Below are positions 8,613-15,546 of a stretch of DNA of 64,000 nt, in pieces. The stretch's first letter is position 1. Every line of letters starts with the position of its first letter. Made by a program: the position numbers and the translations under genes. Location of the stretch: the NCBI GenBank assembly GCA_036504535.1, contig DASXUY010000064.1:62001-126000 (forward strand). The letters are read 5' to 3'. The DNA comes from JARLGU01 sp036504535. Its GTDB lineage: Bacteria > Armatimonadota > Armatimonadia > Armatimonadales > Capsulimonadaceae. The notes beneath the pieces were generated by a model. That model had not been told where the DNA came from and searched no databases. It saw nothing but the letters and a program-made list of their open reading frames with translations.

Positions 8613-10610
8613 TCATAACTGTGGGCAGTGCCTCAATAGTACCGCTTGCCACGGCTCAAGGCGGATTATTCGGTACGTTGCGTAGTTATCAACTACGCCT
8701 ATCGGATCAACGACCTCCGAATGTCCATCCATGAATGTGGCGAGTATCGGCGCGCCATCTCCGGCCACACACACTTCGAAGCGTTCCGCGGCGTCCAGCG
8801 ATGCGTTTAGCAACATCATGGCGGGCGTCCCTGACGAATCTCGACGACACCAAAGCGCTATCTTGTGGCACGAACCGATGTAAGCCGGAAGCTGACCACG
8901 CGACAACCAACGGCAGACTGCCTTGAGCTGAAACGATTTTGCAGCCGTGTGTATCATGTGCCAGGGATAATAGCCAATTACTGCGACACGCCCGCCAAGC
9001 GAGTTCTCGTAAACGCCGGAAGTGACGCCATGTACCACACCGCCAAAGTCAACTACCTCCGAAATACACTCTGCCCCAGCTGCACGTGGTTCGAGCAAAT
9101 GGACTGGCTTTGAGGTAAATGATGGCCGGCAATCGCGGTGAAAGCCTGCAAACTCCCCGTTGAGAGCATGGCTCGTGAGGCGTTCGATTGAATCGGTGTC
9201 TTTACGCCCCGAAATACGGAAGCCCGTTAGCTCACCAAGGCCAACGGCTTCCAAGCGCTCGAGAGTTGTGCCATCCATCAAGACGGAACCGGCGAGGAAG
9301 CTGCGCAACTCATCTGGAGTGTATTCGACGCAGTTGGCATCGGTAAGCAGCGTAACGGATCCTCCATTCGAAGAGTATCCAAAAGGCAGCCCGATTTCCG
9401 ACAGTTCGCAGTAAGGCTTAAAATCGGATCCCCAGTTCGGGGCGTGTTCCCAGTTTCCTTCGATTTGTAGGGCGGCGAAGTGTGGCGGTGTAAATGGAAT
9501 AACGATGCCTTCACAAGCCGATCGACCGAACAGTTTCGCTGCTTCCTCGAAAAAGCCCGCCATATCCCGCACTTTGTCAAGGTAAGGAGTTGCGACTGAT
9601 GGCGTGTCGAACAGATCCAGGATATCTAGGGCTGTGCCCGTACAACCCGCACCAAGGGCGGCGGAGATTTCAGCCGCGAAGCCAGTGGTGCTCTTGCGTA
9701 AAAGCTGAAACGGAAAATTCTCCACCTCGTATTGAATATCGGTTAACGAGTCTGGCAGGCAGGCAATTTGCCTTCCGACGGAATGCACTTTGGACAGCAT
9801 CGCAATTGGCGAATCATCCGAGTAGAAGCCGCCACCTGGACGCCATTTGACTTCCAGCCCCTTGCACCCGGCCATGGCATCAACCCAAGGTGAATAGGCA
9901 TAGCCGCTGTACGCGATTTCTCCGGTCATTAATCCAAGCACGACGTTGGGATTAGCTTCGTCCACCGATCGCCGGATCAGGCCGATGAGTTCGGTGATGT
10001 ACGAGTTCGTGTGTTTGAGCCATTGCCTTCGGAATTCAAAGCGCTCCCGTGGTGCCCCAACGTTAAACTCCGCCCGCAGTCTATCGCGTGTCCATTCATG
10101 TCCGGCGGTTCGATTGAAACGATCAATGCAGTAGTCGCAGAAGCAGGCGTATTTTATTGTCGGCGCATGCGACTCAAGTCGCACATCATCATCTATCCAG
10201 ATGAAATCTGGCCCAGCCCCGGCCAGAGCCGCATAGCATTTGCCGATATACTCTTGTACTCGAGGATCCGAAGCACAATAGCACGAGGCCGATTCTTCAC
10301 CGGAAATATCGACGAGGTGTTGCCACGGCTCCTGAAGTGAGTATTCTGGATTTTCATCGAGATGGCCAATCGTCACTAAGTGATTTATGCCCGCCCGCAA
10401 TCCCAAGGCGCGAATGGCTGGCAGACACTCGTCTCTCAATTGGGCAGCTGCCGCCTCAATAGCTGCGAGGGGCAATGGCGCGTGAGTCATCGACGTAAAG
10501 AACGCCACTTCATCGATTCGCTGCCTGTCTCTACTCAGGAGGGTGACCAGCTCCTCAAAATGGGACCGATCTTGCCAGGTCTTTGTGAATATGCGTAATG
10601 AAATCGTCAA
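8613..10610 (-). CDS. GH42-like TIM-barrel protein, putative glycosidase
   Basis: About 665 residues when started at the TTG at 10610. The reading frame stays open to 10694, but that upstream TTG is itself the -35 box of the promoter (10694-10689), so translation must begin further down; AGAGG lies 11 bases before the 10610 TTG, and the protein then opens MTISLRIFTKTW. The barrel contains DFIWIDDDVRL, VVLGLMTGEIAYSG and GLEVKWRPGGGFYSDD. A Cys cluster (CFCDYC) is followed by FNRTAGHEWTRDRL, the same placement as the Cys cluster and downstream helix in GH42 beta-galactosidases. A C-terminal part with VTLLTDANCVEYTPDELRSFLAG resembles the GH42 trimerisation domain. No signal peptide. It heads an operon with the GntR/LacI regulator. 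The exact family and substrate are unknown. Confidence 0.55.
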   Translation of the reverse strand: MTISLRIFTKTWQDRSHFEELVTLLSRDRQRIDEVAFFTSMTHAPLPLAAIEAAAAQLRDECLPAIRALGLRAGINHLVTIGHLDENPEYSLQEPWQHLVDISGEESASCYCASDPRVQEYIGKCYAALAGAGPDFIWIDDDVRLESHAPTIKYACFCDYCIDRFNRTAGHEWTRDRLRAEFNVGAPRERFEFRRQWLKHTNSYITELIGLIRRSVDEANPNVVLGLMTGEIAYSGYAYSPWVDAMAGCKGLEVKWRPGGGFYSDDSPIAMLSKVHSVGRQIACLPDSLTDIQYEVENFPFQLLRKSTTGFAAEISAALGAGCTGTALDILDLFDTPSVATPYLDKVRDMAGFFEEAAKLFGRSACEGIVIPFTPPHFAALQIEGNWEHAPNWGSDFKPYCELSEIGLPFGYSSNGGSVTLLTDANCVEYTPDELRSFLAGSVLMDGTTLERLEAVGLGELTGFRISGRKDTDSIERLTSHALNGEFAGFHRDCRPSFTSKPVHLLEPRAAGAECISEVVDFGGVVHGVTSGVYENSLGGRVAVIGYYPWHMIHTAAKSFQLKAVCRWLSRGQLPAYIGSCHKIALWCRRDSSGTPAMMLLNASLDAAERFEVCVAGDGAPILATFMDGHSEVVDPIGVVDNYATYRIIRLEPWQAVLLRHCPQL

Positions 10611-10665
10611 TGGATTGTAAACCTCTTGTGTGATAAGCACGCACAGCAACACATACAGCACACCG

Positions 10666-10694
10666 ATATTATCATGGTCGCTGCCGTTTGTCAA
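10666..10694 (-). promoter_or_regulatory. Sigma-70-type promoter for the 8613-10610 operon
   Basis: On the minus strand TTGACA (10694-10689) is followed after 17 bases by TAATAT (10671-10666). It fires leftward, about 60 bases from the rightward promoter at 10755, so the two regulator-containing operons share one divergent control region. It settles the start of the downstream gene, because the longest possible start overlaps its -35 box. Confidence 0.6.
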
Positions 10695-10754
10695 CAGCGA
10701 TTTTTCACCGATTTTAAGATTCTCGTGGCCCCTGCCGTCCCTTGAAAATACTTG

Positions 10755-10783
10755 TTGACACGAATCTTTTGCCGCGTTATAAT
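10755..10783 (+). promoter_or_regulatory. Consensus sigma-70-type promoter for the GntR-pseudopilin-GH71 operon
   Basis: TTGACA (10755-10760), a 17-base spacer and a perfect TATAAT (10778-10783). Transcription should start near 10790, which excludes the upstream in-frame TTG at 10742 and supports the ATG at 10820 for the regulator. It is the best consensus promoter in the window. Confidence 0.8.
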
Positions 10784-10807
10784 AGCGGCTGTGATGAAAT
10801 AATAGCG
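10779..10807 (+). repeat. Direct repeat ATAATAGCG overlapping the -10 box (candidate operator)
   Basis: ATAATAGCG occurs at 10779-10787 and again at 10799-10807, exactly 20 bases (about two helical turns) apart. The first copy overlaps the TATAAT box and the second lies just past the expected transcription start, a geometry suited to autorepression by the GntR/LacI regulator encoded immediately downstream. That binding is inferred. Confidence 0.4.
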
Positions 10808-10819
10808 ATCGATATCCCT

Positions 10820-12049
10820 ATGGCAACAGCAGTACAACCCATAACGAGGCGTTCCAAGCGAACGACGGTCACTGAGCGAGTCGAATCCGAGATTCTGTCA
10901 CGGATTCGAAATGGCCAGTATCAGCCCGGGTCGTTGTTGCCTGGCTGGCGGTCGCTCGCCGTTGAGTACGGTGTCGGTCCTGTGGCCATCGCCCAAGGGG
11001 TCAAGAAGCTCGTTGCGGAGGGCATATTGCGCTCTGAAAATGGCCGAGGGACGTTTGTCGCCGATGTATCGGCAATTGAGGGGGCCTCAGACTCCACCGA
11101 GGCTCGCATCGTTAGCTTCATCAGTCAAGATCTCTCGTCCCAGTCGCCTTGGATTGAAAAACTTACCCGGCGACGGACGATCGGAGTCTTAAATACAAAC
11201 GAGGCAATCAGCTTTGGGAGTATGACGATCCTGCGAAGCGTCGAGAAATCACTCTCCCTCGCGGGAGGCTCAGTCCTGTACGCCAACCTAGTGTCGCAAG
11301 GACAGGGCGTCTTGTCTGTCGACAATGCGCTAGAGAGTCTTATGAATCGCGGGGCAGAAGCGATTGTCGTTGTGGCGTATCACGACACGTCGCCCCGCAC
11401 CGACGAGTACGAGGAAGTGCTCGGGGGCGCCTCGGTTCCGCTGATTTACGTGACTCCATTCAGTGCGAATCGTCCGGTTTGGAATGTCTACTACGACAGC
11501 TTCGATGCGGCATTTCAAGCGACGTCGCATCTCATCGACAACGGCTGTTCCTCGTTTGCTTATCTAGCCTACGAACACAACTACTGGTCCGATGAGCGGC
11601 TTGCGGGGATGCAAGCAGCCCTTCGCCGGTCGGGAGTTAGCAACGAGAAGTGTCGCGTGCGCTTCGATGACCCAAGCACGCTGGACGCGTTTCACATTGA
11701 CGCGGCAAGACAATCAGCCCATGTCGTCTTTGCAGAAGGTGTCCCTGAGGGCATCGTTGCCGTCAACGACCACACAGCGCGAGGCGTCATGATGGCAGCT
11801 GCCGAACTTGGGCTCACGCCTGGGGTTGATTTTCAATTGATCGGGTTCGATGACTTCGAGGACGCGAGAACGTCCGATCTTTCGAGTATGCGTCCGCCTC
11901 TCGACGAAATGGGCCAATGCGCGGCTCGTCTCGCTGTGCGCGCCTTGGAAGGCGACCCAACGCGCCAGCGCATCTGCCTCACTTCGCACCTTATAGCAAG
12001 ATCATCAACTAACGGTACCTATCCGCGGAAGGAGATTACCAATTCATGA
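10820..12049 (+). CDS. GntR-family transcriptional regulator with LacI-type sensor domain
   Basis: About 409 residues from the ATG at 10820, chosen because the longer frame begins upstream of the -10 box. Residues ~17-85 form the winged helix (ERVESEILSRIRNGQYQPGSLLPGWRSLAVEYGVGPVAIAQGVKKLVAEGILRSENGRGTFVAD). The remainder is a LacI/GalR-like sensor: RTIGVLNTNEA, SFGSMTILRSVEKSL, a GIVAVNDHTARGVMMAA segment and LIGFDDFEDA. It is AraR-like in design, as is the regulator at 7376. It opens a plus-strand operon; its TGA overlaps the ATG of the DUF1559 gene by 4 bases (ATGA), implying coupled translation of regulator and pseudopilin. Direct repeats over its promoter suggest autoregulation. Confidence 0.9.
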   Translation: MATAVQPITRRSKRTTVTERVESEILSRIRNGQYQPGSLLPGWRSLAVEYGVGPVAIAQGVKKLVAEGILRSENGRGTFVADVSAIEGASDSTEARIVSFISQDLSSQSPWIEKLTRRRTIGVLNTNEAISFGSMTILRSVEKSLSLAGGSVLYANLVSQGQGVLSVDNALESLMNRGAEAIVVVAYHDTSPRTDEYEEVLGGASVPLIYVTPFSANRPVWNVYYDSFDAAFQATSHLIDNGCSSFAYLAYEHNYWSDERLAGMQAALRRSGVSNEKCRVRFDDPSTLDAFHIDAARQSAHVVFAEGVPEGIVAVNDHTARGVMMAAAELGLTPGVDFQLIGFDDFEDARTSDLSSMRPPLDEMGQCAARLAVRALEGDPTRQRICLTSHLIARSSTNGTYPRKEITNS

Positions 12050-12933
12050 ACGCAATTGTGAGCTTAACTCATTTTCAACAGCCGTCATTGCCGACGAAAA
12101 ACAGAGGGGCCTTCACTCTTATAGAGCTTCTTGTAGTTATCGCGATTATATCAATCTTGGCAGCTATTTTGTTTCCAGTGTTTGCCTCGGCTCGCGAAAA
12201 GGCGCGACAAACCACCTGCCTTTCGAACGAAAAGCAATTAGGTCTGGCATTCGGACAGTACGTGCAGGATTACGACGAAACGGAACCGTGCGGGTATCCC
12301 TACTATGGTTTTCCCGGTCGGGGGTGGATATTTCAGATCGGGCCCTACGTCAAGGTCATCGGCGCTTTTATCTGCCCCTCGGACCCGAATGCTGGCTTGA
12401 CCGGCGGGACGAGTGGATGGTCGTATTGCTACAACAATATCGTGGCGGGACGGCTCAACAAACCAACCCATGCGGCCACGGATCTTGCTTTAGGCCCTGT
12501 GACCGTAGGTAATCCATTTACGCTATCTCAGTTCACCGCGCCTTCTAAGACCGTACTTGTGTGCGAAATGACGGAACCTGGCTATACCCATGGAATTCTG
12601 CAGCCGCTTGACCCGAACAAGCAAAGCGCATCGACGAACGGGTGCGAGTCTGGGTCGGTGCTTGACACTAACCACCAGTACCTGTCGACCGGTCTCCATC
12701 GATCGTGCGCCACAGTCACCTATCCGGACGCTCGCCACCAAGGTGGATCAAGCTACCTCATGGCGGATGGTCACGTCAAGTGGAGCTTGCCCAACAATAT
12801 TGCCGCAGGGCAATACAATTTCGGTCAACTTTCAACATACTGCAACACCTCGTTGCCCCCCAATCCAGGCTTGGGCGTGTCGGGGACTGCATGCAGCGAT
12901 ACGACTCTCATGGCTACATTCAGCCCTATCTAG
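12046..12933 (+). CDS. DUF1559 pseudopilin-like protein with prepilin N-terminal methylation motif
   Basis: A 295-residue protein. Residues ~22-50 carry the type IV prepilin signature GAFTLIELLVVIAIISILAAILFP followed by VFASAREKARQTTCLSNEKQLGLAFGQY, the form typical of Armatimonadota DUF1559 proteins. The C-terminal part contains HQGGSSYLMADGHVKW, the H...DGH motif of the family. The leader (residues 1-21) would be cut before the Phe by a prepilin peptidase, leaving a membrane-anchored protein with a large external domain. The start overlaps the stop of the GntR/LacI regulator, and the stop is 12 bases before the GH71 start, so it sits inside a glucan-degradation operon. Role unproven; cell-surface glycan binding or a pseudopilus is possible. 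Confidence 0.9.
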   Translation: MNAIVSLTHFQQPSLPTKNRGAFTLIELLVVIAIISILAAILFPVFASAREKARQTTCLSNEKQLGLAFGQYVQDYDETEPCGYPYYGFPGRGWIFQIGPYVKVIGAFICPSDPNAGLTGGTSGWSYCYNNIVAGRLNKPTHAATDLALGPVTVGNPFTLSQFTAPSKTVLVCEMTEPGYTHGILQPLDPNKQSASTNGCESGSVLDTNHQYLSTGLHRSCATVTYPDARHQGGSSYLMADGHVKWSLPNNIAAGQYNFGQLSTYCNTSLPPNPGLGVSGTACSDTTLMATFSPI

Positions 12934-12945
12934 TTGGAGATATAT

Positions 12946-14304
12946 ATGTTACTCTCGATGCCGATTCGTCATGGCCTCGCTTGCCTCATTCTCATGGCCG
13001 CTCTGTCGCTTTCGTCGGTTCAGTCGTACGCGGCGGCTTCAAAGCCGATGGTCTTTGCTCACTACATGGTCTGTTTTGCCAATTATGGCAACAACCTAGA
13101 CGCCTACGAGAAAGAGATTCAGGCCGCGCAGCGACGCGGCATCGACGGCTTTGCGCTGAACTGCGGCGGCTGGTTGTCGAACGATCCCCAATATCGCTTT
13201 CGGGTCGTCAAGTTCTACGAAGCGGCGGCTGCGTTAAATTCAGGGTTCAAGCTCTTTATATCCGCAGATTTCAATGGCCCTCTGAAGAACTCAGATGTTG
13301 CCGATATGATCAATACGTTTCGCAGCCATCCCAATCAGCTGATGTACGATGGCAAACCAGTGCTTTCATCGTTCGGTGGCGAAATACTAGGGCCAAAACG
13401 TACAGAGAGTTGCGCTGGCGAGGAGATGGTCGCGTTCGTCCATCAACAAGGCGCCGTGTTTGTCCCGTACTATTATCCGCGCCCCAATATTTCCGAGGTG
13501 CCCAAGCAGTCTCATATCGATCAGGTGTTTGACTCATTCCCGGATCTCGACGGCTACTTCTACTTTGGCGCGGCGGGAAGCGGCCCGGCTATGGCAGAAA
13601 GCAATCGGCTGCTCGCCAAGAAATGGATTGGAGCCGGAAAAATCTACATGGGGAGCGTCACCCCGTTCTACCGCGGATACGGTGGGAATTTCAGGCTGAC
13701 CGCAACACGCGGTTTTGAGGCGATGCAGCAAGAATGGATGGCGGCAATTGAAGGGCATGCCACGTGGGTTGAAATAGTCACATGGAATGATTTCATGGAA
13801 TCGACCTATGTTGGCCCGATTGATACTCCGGAAGTCGTCGCACCTGCCCTGAAATTCGATTTTCGGCAGCCTCATGTCGCCTATCTGGACTGCAGCCGGT
13901 ATTACATCGATTGGTTTAAAAACGGAGCGCCTCCAAAGATCAAGACCGATTCGATCTATTACTTCTACCAGCTCCACCCGAAAGCGCTAAAGGCGGTTAT
14001 TGCCAACGATCCCACGCAGCTAGGACGCCCCAGTGGGGCCGATAAGCTCGAAGACAAAGTATACGTAACGTTGATGCTAACGAAGCCTGCCGAATTAACC
14101 ATCTATTCGGGAGAGACGAGCCAGACGTTTCCTGTCGACGCTGGCGTGAACAACATAGAAATGCCATTCGCCCCAGGTCCGCAGCGCTTTGTGTTGGCTC
14201 GCGGCAAGAAGACATTGATCGACAAAACCGGCGAGCTACCCATTCAAGCTACAGACACGTCGGCTCGCTTCAACTTCTTTTCTGGCGAAGCGTCCGCGCA
14301 ATAG
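12946..14304 (+). CDS. Secreted GH71 family alpha-1,3-glucanase-like protein
   Basis: About 452 residues from the ATG at 12946, which has GGAG six bases upstream; an earlier in-frame TTG at 12934 is less likely. A signal peptide (residues ~1-30, ending YAAA) is followed by the GH71 core: KPMVFAHYMVCFANYG, AQRRGIDGFALNCGGW, FKLFISADFNG, DLDGYFYFGAAGSG, and WVEIVTWNDFMESTYVGP, the last being very characteristic of the family. The C-terminal ~120 residues resemble a small beta-sandwich also present in the GH71-SUMF1 paralogue at 15547. GH71 enzymes cleave alpha-1,3-glucan (mutan, fungal cell-wall glucan). Part of the GntR-DUF1559 operon. Confidence 0.85.
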   Translation: MLLSMPIRHGLACLILMAALSLSSVQSYAAASKPMVFAHYMVCFANYGNNLDAYEKEIQAAQRRGIDGFALNCGGWLSNDPQYRFRVVKFYEAAAALNSGFKLFISADFNGPLKNSDVADMINTFRSHPNQLMYDGKPVLSSFGGEILGPKRTESCAGEEMVAFVHQQGAVFVPYYYPRPNISEVPKQSHIDQVFDSFPDLDGYFYFGAAGSGPAMAESNRLLAKKWIGAGKIYMGSVTPFYRGYGGNFRLTATRGFEAMQQEWMAAIEGHATWVEIVTWNDFMESTYVGPIDTPEVVAPALKFDFRQPHVAYLDCSRYYIDWFKNGAPPKIKTDSIYYFYQLHPKALKAVIANDPTQLGRPSGADKLEDKVYVTLMLTKPAELTIYSGETSQTFPVDAGVNNIEMPFAPGPQRFVLARGKKTLIDKTGELPIQATDTSARFNFFSGEASAQ

Positions 14305-14346
14305 TTTGTCGCCACTGAACACCCTATCCAACGAAAGAAATATCAG

Positions 14347-15318
14347 ATGACAGAGCTGAAGTTTGTAGACAGCTTCTCGTCCGTGCGCGGCTTTAACTAC
14401 CAGCCAAGTTACGGTACGAGTGGGCTCGAACTGTGGCGAAAGTTCGATGCGATAACAATCCGCGAGGAGCTTGGCCGCGGTAAACGCTTCTTCCCAGGTA
14501 TGAACGCGATACGTCTCTGGCTGTCGCATGACGCCTGGTTGCGGGATCGTTCAAAGTTTGAGGCCGACTTCGATACCGCTTTGAGTATTGCCGGCGAACT
14601 TGGGCTCGCGGTCATGCCGGTGCTGTTCAATCGCTGGCACTCTACGGAGCTCGACTACGGCGGCATTTACATCGATCACTTCCTGCCGCGAGCTTGCTGG
14701 GTGCAGGCTGTCGACCAGACGGCGACATTTGTTGAGACCATCGTCGGGGCTCACGCAACAGACAGGCGCATCTTTTGCTGGGACATTTGCAACGAGCCGT
14801 TCGCGTACGAATGTCATCCGAGTGACATACCTGAAATCTCTGACGCTGAAACGGCCTGGCTCGCCCGGATGGCCGAGCTGATACGCGCCGCGAATGCAAC
14901 GGCGCCGATCACTGTGGGCACACATCCCGTGAACGGGCTTGACGACCTCAAGCGTGTCGAACCATTCTGTGACGTTCTCGGCATCCATCCGTATTTGGGG
15001 AACGTGGCCGATGTCGCCAAATTCGAGAAACTGCTTGACGAATACGTGGCCTACGCTGCTCAAGTCGGAAAGCCGCTGATTGCGTCGGAATGCTGCTGGG
15101 GGAGTGTCGACGACACAGTGAGGGTGGAACTGATCCGAGGCACGCTCGATAACCTCAAGCCCCGCAAGATCGGCTGGCTGGCATACATTCTTCACCACAG
15201 TCTGATTGCCGACTCTCACCGCGAGGAATTCGGCCCGCTCGGCCTACCCGGCAACCTGGCATTCATCGAAGCCGATGGCTCGCTAAGACCAGGTCACGGG
15301 ATCTTTAACGACTATTAG
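14347..15318 (+). CDS. Clan GH-A (GH5-like) glycoside hydrolase, cytoplasmic
   Basis: A 323-residue single-domain barrel without a signal peptide. It opens RGFNYQPSYG, has FPGMNAIRLWLSHDAW, then WDICNEPF (acid/base Glu near residue 150) and PLIASECCWG (nucleophile Glu near residue 247), the strand-4 and strand-7 glutamates expected of clan GH-A. GIHPYLGN lies between them. The length is normal for a bare GH5-type domain. I cannot choose a subfamily. It sits 42 bases after the GH71 gene on the same strand and probably processes imported products of the two GH71 enzymes, though the bond specificity of GH5-type enzymes is usually beta. Confidence 0.75.
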   Translation: MTELKFVDSFSSVRGFNYQPSYGTSGLELWRKFDAITIREELGRGKRFFPGMNAIRLWLSHDAWLRDRSKFEADFDTALSIAGELGLAVMPVLFNRWHSTELDYGGIYIDHFLPRACWVQAVDQTATFVETIVGAHATDRRIFCWDICNEPFAYECHPSDIPEISDAETAWLARMAELIRAANATAPITVGTHPVNGLDDLKRVEPFCDVLGIHPYLGNVADVAKFEKLLDEYVAYAAQVGKPLIASECCWGSVDDTVRVELIRGTLDNLKPRKIGWLAYILHHSLIADSHREEFGPLGLPGNLAFIEADGSLRPGHGIFNDY

Positions 15319-15546
15319 CCCGCCCTACCCGTGACGCTGATCTTCGAAGCTCCCTGTGTGAGCCTGCACTCGTCGTGGACAGTGCTCGCATGTTGCTTCG
15401 ATCCGGCGCTCTCGTCCGGCTTATGACACGTTGCGCGCGCACGCGCTAATCACCATTTGTTCGAATACACCGGCAAACAGTTAATTCGCCTGATCAAGCC
15501 ATTGGTAGAAATGGGCCGCGAAGGCTCTGCGCCACAAGGAAACACC

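Noticed and set aside
12705..13532. 275-codon plus-strand frame bridging the DUF1559 and GH71 genes
   Set aside because: Runs through two well-supported genes in a different frame; Arg/Ser-rich with no family features.
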